Source: Rhodospirillaceae bacterium (lineage in GTDB: Bacteria; Pseudomonadota; Alphaproteobacteria; DSM-16000; Inquilinaceae). Taken from it: a DNA stretch of 13,724 nucleotides. Of the stretch, positions 6,212 through 13,022 are shown one piece after another; positions within the stretch are counted from its first letter, which is position 1, and every line of letters starts with the position of its first letter. The notes under the pieces were generated by a model. It searched no databases. It was not told where the DNA came from and worked only from the letters and a program-made list of their open reading frames with translations. The position numbers were made by a program, and so were the translations under genes. Location: assembly GCA_020425485.1 (NCBI GenBank), contig JAGQRL010000093.1:4447-18170 (forward strand). The letters run 5' to 3'.

Positions 6212-6511
6212 ATGGCCGAAGTTCGGCAGACCTCTGAATTCGCCGAGTGGCTCAGAAAGCTCCACGACCGAGAAGCCCGGGCACGGATCCTCGTGCGGAT
6301 CCGCCGCATCTCGCTCGGCAACTTCGGCGATGCGAAATCGGTGGGCGACGGTGTGTTCGAACTGAGACTCACCCATGGACCGGGGTATCGCGTGTATTTC
6401 GCCCGAAGAGGCGATGCGGTTGTCATTCTGCTGTGTGGTGGTGACAAGAGCACGCAGGCCCGTGACATCCAATGGGCAAAGCGACTGGCGAAGGAAATTG
6501 GAGAGAGCTAG
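6212..6511 (+). CDS. RelE/ParE-superfamily toxin (HigB-like, HI1419/Gp49-type)
   Basis: The 99-residue protein matches the small 'addiction module killer protein' group of the RelE/ParE fold. It has an N-terminal helix pair (FAEWLRKLHDREARARILVR, 10-29), then the beta-sheet region with GNFGDAKSVGDGVFELRL (36-53), GPGYRVYFA (57-65) and VVILLCGGDKSTQARDIQWA (70-89). Family members of this fold are ribosome-dependent mRNA interferases or gyrase poisons; which applies here is not visible. The ATG at 6212 gives the family's usual length. A GTG at 6194 would start inside the operator palindrome and is rejected. No Shine-Dalgarno precedes the ATG. The antitoxin gene follows 41 bases later, the toxin-first order seen in HigBA-type pairs. 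Confidence 0.88.
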   Translation: MAEVRQTSEFAEWLRKLHDREARARILVRIRRISLGNFGDAKSVGDGVFELRLTHGPGYRVYFARRGDAVVILLCGGDKSTQARDIQWAKRLAKEIGES

Positions 6512-6552
6512 ATCGTGGTCGAAAGGCCCCCTGATCAAGGGACTGTGATGAC

Positions 6553-6864
6553 ATGATTCAGACAACCAAGTGGGACGCAGCTGACTATCTGGAAACGCCG
6601 GAGGATATGGCAGAATATCTTCGCGCAGCATTCGACGATGGCGATCCTCGTCTTATCGCTGCAGCGTTGGGAGACGTTGCCAGGGCCAGGGGGATGACCT
6701 CTGTAGCGAGGACAGCCGGCGTCACGCGCGAAGGCCTACACAAGGCCCTGCGCGCAACGGGCGACCCACGGCTGACCACGCTGACGTCCGTACTGTCGGC
6801 CATTGGCCTGCGGTTGTCGGTGCAGCCAATCCACCAGCGGCCCCTCGATCGGGAATGCGGCTAG
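6553..6864 (+). CDS. HTH antitoxin of the toxin-antitoxin pair (HigA-like, HI1420-type)
   Basis: The 103-residue protein fits the 'addiction module antidote' group with an Xre-like helix-turn-helix. The N-terminal part (about 1-45: WDAADYLETPEDMAEYL, then DPRLIAAALGDVARARG) is the toxin-neutralising or dimerisation segment. The DNA-binding part is MTSVARTAGVTREGLHKAL (48-66), with GDPRLTTLTSVLSAIGLRL following. It should bind and inactivate the upstream toxin and repress their shared promoter at the GTGAACTATAGTTCAC palindrome. Its own ribosome site is moderate (AAGGGA at 6537-6542, 10 bases before ATG 6553). The 41-base gap also contains an imperfect palindrome centred on TGATCA (6528-6541). 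The last ~10 residues are non-conserved. Gene is convergent with the alcohol dehydrogenase, 21 bp away. Confidence 0.88.
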   Translation: MIQTTKWDAADYLETPEDMAEYLRAAFDDGDPRLIAAALGDVARARGMTSVARTAGVTREGLHKALRATGDPRLTTLTSVLSAIGLRLSVQPIHQRPLDRECG

Positions 6865-6888
6865 AGCGCAGGTCCTTCCGGGGCTCTA
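6862..6888. other. Inverted repeat containing both convergent stop codons
   Basis: TAGAGC (6862-6867) pairs with GCTCTA (6883-6888). Each arm is the stop codon plus three bases of one gene: the antitoxin on plus, the alcohol dehydrogenase on minus. The loop GCAGGTCCTTCCGGG can fold further. The plus strand is followed by AAAAG, so a bidirectional weak termination structure is possible but not proven. Confidence 0.35.
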
Positions 6889-8031
6889 AAAGCACGCCTC
6901 GTAGAGCGAGCGGGCGCCTTCCAGCGTCAGCGGCACCGGGTTGCCGCCGGCGGTGGGGTCGGCAACGGCATCGCGGGCCAGCGCATCGATATCGGGGTCG
7001 GTGACCCCCAGCTCGGTGAGGTTGGCCGGGATGCCCAGCGAGGTGTTGAGGTACTGCACGAAGGCACAGAACCCATCGAACCCGCCGGCGATGCCCATAT
7101 AGGCGGCCGCGGCCCCGATCGGCTCCTCGATGGCGGCCCGGTTGAAGTGCAGCACCGGCAGCATCACCACGGCGTTGGTGGTGCCGTGGTGGGTGTTGTA
7201 GCGCGCGCCGATGGGGTGGGAGAGCGAGTGGATCGCCCCCAGCCCCTTCTGGAAGGCCACGGCTCCCATGGCGGCCGCCGACATCATGTGGCCGCGCGCT
7301 TCGATATCGGACGGATTGGCAAAGGCGCGCGGCAGGTTTTCCGCCACCAGGCGCATGCCTTCCAGCGCGATCCCCTGGCTCATGGGGTGGTAGGTGGGCG
7401 CGCAATAGGCTTCCAGGCAGTGGGCGAAGGCATCCATGCCGGTGCCGGCGGTAATCGCGGCCGGCATGCCCACGGTGAGTTCGGGGTCGCTGATCACCAC
7501 CGTCGGCAGGATCTTCGGGTGGAAGATGATCTTCTTCTCATGCGTCTCGGAATTGGTGATCACCGAGGCGCGGCCGACTTCAGAGCCGGTGCCCGCCGTG
7601 GTCGGCACCGCCACGATGGGGGCGATGGCCGTGGCGTCGGCCCGCGTCCACCAGTCGCCGATATCCTCGAAGTCCCACACCGGGCGGGTCTGCCCAGCCA
7701 TGAAGGCCACCGCCTTGGCGAGATCGAGGCCGGAGCCGCCGCCAAAGGCCACCACGCCGTCGTGCCCGCCTTCCTTGAAGGCAGCGATGCCGGCGGCGAG
7801 GTTGGTTTCGGTGGGGTTGGGATCGACCTCGGAGAAGAGGGCGCGGCCGAGCCCGGCGGTGTCCAGCAGCTCCAGCGCATGGGCGGTGATGGGCAGCCCG
7901 GCCAGCCCGCGGTCGGTGACCAGCAGCGGTCGTGTGATGCCGGCGGTCCCGCAGGCGGCCGCCAGTTCGGCGATGCGGCCCGCACCGAAGCGCACGGCGG
8001 TGGGATAGGACCAGTTGGCAGTGGTGGCCAT
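6886..8031 (-). CDS. Iron-containing (group III) alcohol dehydrogenase
   Basis: The 381-residue protein has the typical length of Fe-dependent NAD(P)-linked alcohol dehydrogenases (FucO/AdhB/GbsB-like). The nucleotide loop is GGGSGLDLAKA (97-107), with TTAGTGSE (144-151) behind it. The metal ligands are Asp200 and His204 (GTGMDAFAHCLEAY), His268 and His282 in IHSLSHPIGARYNTHHG, the spacing expected from FucO. It should interconvert a primary alcohol and its aldehyde. The start at 8031 lies 5 bases after the stop of the upstream aldehyde dehydrogenase gene, so the pair is probably translationally coupled. A longer in-frame extension to 8235 overlaps that gene in another frame and is not real. 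Third gene of the GS-like/ALDH/ADH operon. It probably oxidises the hydroxyl of the gamma-glutamylated substrate (inferred). Which cofactor it prefers cannot be told. Confidence 0.92.
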   Translation of the reverse strand: MATTANWSYPTAVRFGAGRIAELAAACGTAGITRPLLVTDRGLAGLPITAHALELLDTAGLGRALFSEVDPNPTETNLAAGIAAFKEGGHDGVVAFGGGSGLDLAKAVAFMAGQTRPVWDFEDIGDWWTRADATAIAPIVAVPTTAGTGSEVGRASVITNSETHEKKIIFHPKILPTVVISDPELTVGMPAAITAGTGMDAFAHCLEAYCAPTYHPMSQGIALEGMRLVAENLPRAFANPSDIEARGHMMSAAAMGAVAFQKGLGAIHSLSHPIGARYNTHHGTTNAVVMLPVLHFNRAAIEEPIGAAAAYMGIAGGFDGFCAFVQYLNTSLGIPANLTELGVTDPDIDALARDAVADPTAGGNPVPLTLEGARSLYEACF

Positions 8032-8036
8032 GGCGG

Positions 8037-9416
8037 TCAGGCTCTCTTCAGGTGGTAGGACTTGGGCCGGGTGAGGTTCTGGTAGCCGATGACCGAAAGG
8101 CCGCCGCCGCGCCCGGTGTCCTTGCAGCCGGTCCAGCACAGGGCCGGGTCCAGGTAGTCGCAGCGGTTCATGAAGACGGTGCCCGTCTCCACCTGGTTGG
8201 CCACCCGTTCGGCCCGTTCCACATCGCCCGTCCACAGCGAGGCGGTCAGCCCATAGGGGCTGTCGTTCATCAGGCGCACGGCTTCCGCATCGTCGGCCAC
8301 CTTCATGATGCCGACGACGGGCCCGAAGCTTTCTTCGCGCATCACCCGCATGTCGTGGGTCACGTCCACCAGCACCTGGGGGGCGAGATAGGTGCCGCCG
8401 TCATCGGCGAAGCCGCTGGGGTCGATCAGTGCCGTGGCGCCGGCGGCCAGCGCCTCGGCGGTCTGGGCACGCACCTCATCGGCAAAGCGGCGATTGGCCA
8501 TGGGGCCGAGCGTGGTGTCGGTGTCCAGCGGGTTGCCCAGCTTGTAGTCGGACACGATGGCGGCGGCCTTCTCCACGAAGGCATCGAACAGCGGCGCCGC
8601 CACATAGATGCGCTCGATGCCGCAGCAGCACTGGCCGGAGTTGTACATCGCACCGTCCACCAGGGTGGCGGCGGCGGCATCCAGATTGGCATCTTCCATC
8701 ACATAGCCGGGATCCTTGCCGCCCAGCTCCAGGCCGAGATTGGTGAAGGTGCCGGCGGCCGCCCGCTCGATGGATTTTCCGGCCTCCACCGAGCCGGTGA
8801 AGTTGATGAAGCCGAAGGAGCGCGCGGCGATCAGCCCGGCGGTGGCGTCGTGGTCCAGGAACACGTTCTGGAACACGTCCTCCGGCACGCCCGCCTCATG
8901 GAAGGCGCGGGCCATGCGCTCGCCCACCAGCAGGGTCTGGGTGGCGTGCTTCAGCACCACCGCATTGCCGGCGATCAGCGCCGGCGCCACCGTGTTGATG
9001 GCCGTCAGGTACGGGTAGTTCCACGGGGCGATCACCAGCACCACGCCGTGCGGTTCGTGGCGGATGTAGCGGCGGAAATTAGCTGAGTCCTCCACCGCCA
9101 GGGGCGCCAGCGCCGTCGGCGCGATCTCCGCCATATAGGCGGCGCGTTCCTTCACCCCGCCGAATTCGCCGCCGTAGCGCACCGGCCGGCCCATCATCCA
9201 GGCCAGCTCCGTCACCACCTCCGCGTTCATGGCGCCGAGGCGCTCCACCCCGGCCAGCACAAGCTGGATGCGGGCTTCCAGCGGCCGTGCCACCCAATCC
9301 CGCTGGGCGGCCCGGGCACGGGCCACGGCGGCGGCGGCATCGGTGGGCGACAGCACGGGGCGCTCGGCAAAGACCGTGCCGTCGATCGGCGAAATGCACT
9401 TCAAGGTACCGGGCAT
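8037..9416 (-). CDS. NAD(P)-dependent aldehyde dehydrogenase
   Basis: The 459-residue member of the aldehyde dehydrogenase superfamily oxidises an aldehyde to its carboxylic acid. Motifs visible are APWNYPYL (130-137), FINFTGSVEAG (203-213), the general-base motif ELGGKDPGYV (230-239, Glu230) and GQCCCGIERIYV (261-272), with catalytic Cys264. Near the C-terminus are EESFGPVVGI and a typical bridging segment. It is slightly shorter than the ~480-500 residue ALDHs at the N-terminus, as in several catabolic semialdehyde enzymes. The ATG at 9416 is preferred, with GAGAGGG about 10 bases upstream inside the GS-like gene. An ATG at 9434 would overlap that gene by 14 bp. The gap to the GS-like stop is 4 bp. 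Middle gene of the operon, it should take the product of the Fe-ADH. Confidence 0.93.
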   Translation of the reverse strand: MPGTLKCISPIDGTVFAERPVLSPTDAAAAVARARAAQRDWVARPLEARIQLVLAGVERLGAMNAEVVTELAWMMGRPVRYGGEFGGVKERAAYMAEIAPTALAPLAVEDSANFRRYIRHEPHGVVLVIAPWNYPYLTAINTVAPALIAGNAVVLKHATQTLLVGERMARAFHEAGVPEDVFQNVFLDHDATAGLIAARSFGFINFTGSVEAGKSIERAAAGTFTNLGLELGGKDPGYVMEDANLDAAAATLVDGAMYNSGQCCCGIERIYVAAPLFDAFVEKAAAIVSDYKLGNPLDTDTTLGPMANRRFADEVRAQTAEALAAGATALIDPSGFADDGGTYLAPQVLVDVTHDMRVMREESFGPVVGIMKVADDAEAVRLMNDSPYGLTASLWTGDVERAERVANQVETGTVFMNRCDYLDPALCWTGCKDTGRGGGLSVIGYQNLTRPKSYHLKRA

Positions 9417-9420
9417 CGGG

Positions 9421-10779
9421 TCAGGCCCTCTCAAAGCCGCGCTTCAAATCCCAATCGGTGACGCGGCGGTCGGTTTCGAACTGCTCCCAGCGGGCAGCAT
9501 GCACATAGTGGTCGATCACCTCGTCGCCCATCGCTGCCCTGAGCGTCGACGATCCGTCCAAAGCCGCCACCGCATCGCGCAGCGTCTTGGGGATTTCGCG
9601 CCCGGCCCCGCCATAGGCATCTCCGGTGAATTCCGGCTCCAGCGCCAGCTTGTTTTCAATGCCGAAAAGGCCGGCGGCCAGCAACGCTGCCATCGCCAGA
9701 TAGGGGTTCAGATCGGCCCCGCCGACGCGGCACTCCACGCGCACCGCCTTGCTGTCCGCCCCCACCACGCGATAGCCGGCGGTGCGGTTGTCCATCGACC
9801 ACACCGCCTTGGTGGGGGCGAAGGTGCCGGCCATGAAGCGCTTGTAGGAATTGACGTAGGGCGCCAGGAAATAGGTGATCTCGCTGGCATGGGCGAGCAG
9901 GCCCGCGAGGTAGTGGCGCATGGTTTCCGACATGCCGTGGGCGGCCGCCGCATCGTGGAACACCGGTGCGCCGTCCAGCCCCACCAGCGACTGGTGGACG
10001 TGGCTGGAACTGCCGGCATGCTCGTAGGACCACTTGGCCATGAAGGTGACGGAGCGGCCCTTCTGCCAGGCAATCTCCTTCACCGCCTGTTTGATCAGCG
10101 AGTGGCGGTCGGCCATGGTGAGCGCATCGGCATAGCGGACGTTGATTTCCTCCTGCCCCGCGGCGGCTTCGCCCTTGGAGTTTTCCACCGGCACGTCGGC
10201 CCCGTTCAGCCCGTTGCGCAGCGCGCGCATCACCTCCTCTTCCTTGGTGGTCTGGAAGATGTGGTAGTCCTCGTTGTAGGGGCTGATGGGGGTGGGCGGC
10301 GCCCCGTCGGCGATGTCCTCATAGCGCTCGCGGAACAAGAAGAACTCCAGCTCCGAAGCCATCATCGGCCGGAACCCGGCGGCTTCGGCCCGGGCGATCT
10401 GGCGCTTCAGCACGGCGCGCGGCGAATGCGACACCTCCGCATGGCCGTGGTGGTCCAGCACGTCGCACAGCACCAGGGCCGTGCCCTCAAGCCAGGGGAT
10501 GCGGCGCAGGGTGTTGAGGTCCGGGCGCATGGCGTAATCGCCATAGCCGGCCGCCCAGCTGGTGGCGCGGTAGCCGGCCACCGTCTCCATCTCCATGTCG
10601 GTGGCCAGCAGGTAGTTGCACGAATGGGTTTCCTTCCAGGCACCGTCGACGAAGAAGTCGGCATGGAAGCGCTTGCCCATGAGCCGGCCCTGCATGTCCG
10701 TCTGGGCGGCGACCACCGTGTCGATCTCGCCCGCGGCGACCGCCTGTCTCAACTCGTCCAATGTCAGCTTGCCGGCCAT
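9421..10779 (-). CDS. Glutamine-synthetase-family ligase, probable gamma-glutamyl-amine synthetase (PuuA/IpuC/GlnA4-like)
   Basis: The 452-residue protein has the GS fold with metal and glutamate motifs: SELEFFLF (142-149), GQEEINVRYADAL (208-220), SHVHQSL (259-265), NSYKRF (310-315), NRTAGYRV (331-338) and RVECRVGGADLNPYLAMAA (347-365). True GlnA-type enzymes carry the NRIPxxxxNPY form and an adenylylation Tyr loop. The version here is the one of catabolic relatives that join glutamate to an organic amine using ATP, such as gamma-glutamylputrescine (PuuA), gamma-glutamyl-isopropylamide (IpuC) and gamma-glutamylethanolamide (GlnA4) synthetases. The linkage to an alcohol and an aldehyde dehydrogenase points to an amino alcohol or polyamine as substrate. 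Start ATG 10779 gives MAGKLTLDEL, with only a weak Shine-Dalgarno. It is the first gene of the operon, 131 bp downstream of the LuxR-type regulator. Confidence 0.88.
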   Translation of the reverse strand: MAGKLTLDELRQAVAAGEIDTVVAAQTDMQGRLMGKRFHADFFVDGAWKETHSCNYLLATDMEMETVAGYRATSWAAGYGDYAMRPDLNTLRRIPWLEGTALVLCDVLDHHGHAEVSHSPRAVLKRQIARAEAAGFRPMMASELEFFLFRERYEDIADGAPPTPISPYNEDYHIFQTTKEEEVMRALRNGLNGADVPVENSKGEAAAGQEEINVRYADALTMADRHSLIKQAVKEIAWQKGRSVTFMAKWSYEHAGSSSHVHQSLVGLDGAPVFHDAAAAHGMSETMRHYLAGLLAHASEITYFLAPYVNSYKRFMAGTFAPTKAVWSMDNRTAGYRVVGADSKAVRVECRVGGADLNPYLAMAALLAAGLFGIENKLALEPEFTGDAYGGAGREIPKTLRDAVAALDGSSTLRAAMGDEVIDHYVHAARWEQFETDRRVTDWDLKRGFERA

Positions 10780-10826
10780 GCTTCAGATCCGAAATCGTTT
10801 GCAGAAGGGAAGAGGGGCGGGCGAAC

Positions 10827-10839
10827 GCCACCCGGTGGC
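10827..10839. promoter_or_regulatory. Dyad GCCACCCGGTGGC upstream of the GS-like operon
   Basis: A 6-bp inverted repeat with a single central base lies about 48-60 bp upstream of the GS-like start codon, in the 131-bp gap after the regulator gene. It is a candidate operator for the amine operon or a leader hairpin. No convincing promoter hexamers were found in this G/C-rich gap, so the operon could also be read from the regulator's promoter. Confidence 0.3.
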
Positions 10840-10910
10840 CCCCGGCGCACACCCGCGCGCCGAAGCCGGGCAAGCCTAAGCCGAATTGCCGGCCGGAATC
10901 GAGGGGGCCG

Positions 10911-11777
10911 CTACGCCGTGCCGTTCGGCCGGCTCTCCGGCTCTCCGCCGGACGGCACCGTCGACAGCCCATCGATGAACAGGGCGAACAGCTCCGACTG
11001 CGAGGAGATGTTCAGCTTGGCGTAGATGTTCTTGCGGTGGATCTTCGCCGTCGCCGGCGAGATGCCCAGATGGGCCGCCAGCGAGGCGGAGGAATGGCCG
11101 CGCAGGATCAGGTGCGCCACCTCCTGCTCGCGGTCGGTCAGCACCTGGCGGCCGAAGGTGCGGAAGGAGTGCTCCACATAGTCCGACAGCCCCAGCGTCG
11201 GCTGCGGCGGGCTGCCGGTGGCCCCCAGCGTCTGCCACTGGCGGGCCAGCGCGGACTGCACCACCGGCTCGATTTCCTCAAGCGTGGCGAATTCCTGGGC
11301 GCTGAAGGGCGGGGCATCGCCGGGGCGCATCAGCGACAGCACGATGTAGACGCCGCGGTCGGTGCGCGCGAAGAAGCCGATCTCTTCGGACAAATAGCCG
11401 GGACTGTCGGACACGCAGGGCGACACGTAGCCGGGGTGGGTTTCGCTGGCGGCTTCGTCCGGCGTCAGGTCCTCCATGCGGTAGAGGCCCGGATCGATGG
11501 CGCGGGCGCAGGCGGCGAAGAAGGGATCGTCCAGGTAGTTCCTCTGCAGGTAGGGCGCGATCACCGACTTCTTCTGTGCGGTGCTGAAGCCATCGAACAG
11601 GAACAGCGGGCGGCGGCCCGGCGGGTAGCCGAAGATCACCGAATGCTCGAAGCCCACCAGGTCGCGGATGGCGGAAACCAGGACGGCGGGGAGTTGCGGG
11701 GTGTCCGCGCACGCCACGATCCGTGCGACGTTCCGGTTCCAGTCGTGGAGGGGGCCGCGTGCGTTCTGCACGGTCAT
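10911..11777 (-). CDS. LuxR-family transcriptional regulator
   Basis: This 288-residue protein has a C-terminal LuxR/GerE helix-turn-helix at about 211-268: LTDREQEVAHLILRGHSSAS (213-232), LAAHLGISPATAKIHRKNIYAKL (233-255). The N-terminal ~190 residues look like a globular sensor domain (for example FEHSVIFGYPPGRRPLFLFD, 43-62). I do not recognise the acyl-homoserine-lactone pocket residues of quorum-sensing LuxR proteins, nor a phosphoreceiver domain, so the ligand is probably a metabolite. Position between the GS-like operon (same strand, 131 bp downstream) and the divergent SDR/TRAP genes makes it the likely local regulator of both. ATG 11777 lies directly after ACAGGG; spacing is poor, so the start is less certain. 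TTGACC (minus strand, 11877-11872) with TAGGCT 16 bp on is a weak promoter candidate. Confidence 0.88.
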   Translation of the reverse strand: MTVQNARGPLHDWNRNVARIVACADTPQLPAVLVSAIRDLVGFEHSVIFGYPPGRRPLFLFDGFSTAQKKSVIAPYLQRNYLDDPFFAACARAIDPGLYRMEDLTPDEAASETHPGYVSPCVSDSPGYLSEEIGFFARTDRGVYIVLSLMRPGDAPPFSAQEFATLEEIEPVVQSALARQWQTLGATGSPPQPTLGLSDYVEHSFRTFGRQVLTDREQEVAHLILRGHSSASLAAHLGISPATAKIHRKNIYAKLNISSQSELFALFIDGLSTVPSGGEPESRPNGTA

Positions 11778-11811
11778 CCCTGTCGCTTGGTCAACCTGGT
11801 GCGGCGGCCCG

Positions 11812-11843
11812 CCCGTCGGCGAGTCCGTCGGCGAGCCCGCCGG
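11812..11843. repeat. 12-bp tandem repeat (about 2.7 copies) upstream of the LuxR-type gene
   Basis: CCCGTCGGCGAG (11812-11823) is followed by TCCGTCGGCGAG (11824-11835) and a diverged partial copy CCCGCCGG (11836-11843). It lies 35-66 bp upstream of the regulator's start codon, in its 5' untranslated region. Copy number could vary by slippage; any effect on expression is inference. Confidence 0.5.
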
Positions 11844-11878
11844 CCCCCTAGCCTAGCGGGAAGCGGGCCGCGGTCAAT

Positions 11879-11944
11879 CTACCCCTTTGGGGATAGAATA
11901 GTTAGCCTTCGAGGGGTATTTCCGCCTATCCCGGCGGGGCATAG
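11879..11944. promoter_or_regulatory. Cluster of G-box half-sites between the LuxR-type gene and the SDR gene
   Basis: In the 251-bp divergent spacer are CCCCTTTGGGG (11882-11892), a perfect 11-base dyad, embedded in CTACCCCTTTGGGGATAG (11879-11896). Downstream are AGGGGTA (11912-11918), CTATCCC (11926-11932) and GGGGCATAG (11936-11944). GGGATAG (11890-11896) and CTATCCC form an exact 7-bp inverted pair. The repeats lie 85-150 bp upstream of the SDR start and 100-170 bp upstream of the regulator start. They are good candidates for the regulator's operators. TAGAAT (11894-11899) overlaps the dyad and is -10-like, without a good -35. Confidence 0.5.
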
Positions 11945-12028
11945 CCACTGTTCCTTCGATGGGGAACCCTGACACCCCTCGGCACGCCTGCGTGCCGCAT
12001 CGTTTCGGTGTCAAATCGGAGGGAACCC

Positions 12029-12802
12029 ATGGCCGGCAGGCTCGACGGTTGGAACGCCATCATCAGCGGCGGCGCTGCCGGCGCAGGCGGCGCCGCGTCG
12101 GACATCTATGCCCGCGAAGGTGCGCATGTCGCCATCATCGATCGCCAGGCCGAAGCCGGCCAGGCACGGGCTGATGCCATCACCGCAGCCGGCGGCCAAG
12201 CCTTCTTCCTGCAAGCCGACGTCTCCCAGGCCGATCAGGTGAACGCCGCCGTCAAAACGGCGCTCGACCGCTTCGACGGCCGCGTCGACACGCTGTTCAA
12301 CCATGCCGGCACCCTGGTCGTCAAACCGTTCCTGGAAACGACGGAAGAGGAATGGGACTGGCTGATGGGCGTCAACGTCAAGTCCATGTATTTGATGACG
12401 CGCGCCGTCCTGCCCGCCATGTTGAAGCTCGGCACCGGCTCCATCGTCAACACATCGTCCATTTCCGCCGTCGCGGGCACCCCGAACGAAGTGCTTTACT
12501 GCACCAGTAAAGGGGCCTGCCACATGTTCACCCGTGCCATCGCGATCGAGTATCGCGACCAGGGTATTCGCTGCAACGCGGTGTGCCCCGGCTTCATCCG
12601 CACCGATCATGGCTTGCGCGAACTGAAGGAGCTGCGGGCGCTTAACGTGAAGGTGTCGGAGGAAGACATCGCCACTCTCCAGGGCCGCATTTGCGAGCCG
12701 GAGGAGGTGGGTTACGCCGCCCTGTTCCTTGCCAGCCGCGAGGCCAGCTTCGTCAACGGCGAGACGCTTTTTGTTGACAACGGGATGCTGGTCGGAACGT
12801 GA
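12029..12802 (+). CDS. Short-chain dehydrogenase/reductase (classical SDR)
   Basis: The 257-residue protein has all classical SDR features. The cofactor loop is GGAAGAGG (14-21; usual form is GxxxGIG, here with Ala instead of Ile), with Asp38 in AIIDRQ suggesting NAD(H). D64 is in ADVS, and NHAG (91-94) replaces the commoner NNAG. The catalytic set is Asn116 (GVNVKS), Ser143/144 (NTSSIS), Tyr157 and Lys161 (YCTSK). The PGFIRTDHG segment follows at 188-196. It should oxidise or reduce a hydroxyl/carbonyl group on a small metabolite; the substrate is unknown. GGAGGG (12018-12023) fixes the ATG at 12029 over the GTG at 12008. It diverges from the LuxR-type gene and precedes the TRAP binding protein by 220 bp, so it probably works on the transported compound. 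Confidence 0.92.
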   Translation: MAGRLDGWNAIISGGAAGAGGAASDIYAREGAHVAIIDRQAEAGQARADAITAAGGQAFFLQADVSQADQVNAAVKTALDRFDGRVDTLFNHAGTLVVKPFLETTEEEWDWLMGVNVKSMYLMTRAVLPAMLKLGTGSIVNTSSISAVAGTPNEVLYCTSKGACHMFTRAIAIEYRDQGIRCNAVCPGFIRTDHGLRELKELRALNVKVSEEDIATLQGRICEPEEVGYAALFLASREASFVNGETLFVDNGMLVGT

Positions 12803-12949
12803 TGATGGCCGTTGCCCCACCTCACTCCACCCCACCTTCGATCCAAGCGCGCGTTAACATGTCGGCCGTCCGCCCCCGGTTTTTCTGCGGCAGCCGCCTC
12901 CCACTCCAGCGGCCGAACCGGTCCGCCCAACGCGTGCAGTCGACTTTTT

Positions 12950-12984
12950 GCGAACGCCCAGAGCCGTTGCCTCGCTGCGTTCGC
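12950..12984 (+). other. Inverted repeat in the leader of the TRAP gene
   Basis: GCGAACGC (12950-12957) and GCGTTCGC (12977-12984) are exact reverse complements, 19 bases apart, ending 38 bp before the TRAP start codon and preceded by TTTTT. No T-run follows on the plus strand, so this is a candidate operator or 5' leader hairpin, not a terminator. The rest of the 220-bp SDR-TRAP gap shows no gene and no clear promoter. Confidence 0.35.
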
Positions 12985-13022
12985 GAGAAGGAAGGGAACA
13001 AACAGCGAAGAGGATAGGAACG

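Noticed and set aside
8032..8235. Upstream extension of the alcohol dehydrogenase to 449 residues
   Set aside because: The extra 68 residues are the end of the aldehyde dehydrogenase gene read in another frame. The family N-terminus starts at MATTANWSYP (8031).
9421..10779. Housekeeping glutamine synthetase glnA
   Set aside because: The acceptor-region motif and the operon with ALDH and Fe-ADH fit catabolic GS relatives; no glnB or adenylylation loop is seen.
9229..11025. Plus-strand open frame of 598 codons
   Set aside because: It lies antisense to the GS-like and ALDH genes, whose motifs are unambiguous. Long antisense frames are expected in DNA with such G/C-rich third positions; its translation is low-complexity in Gly/Ala/His/Arg with no family motif.
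10761..11972. Plus-strand open frame of 403 codons
   Set aside because: Antisense shadow of the LuxR-type gene; no ribosome site or recognisable domain.
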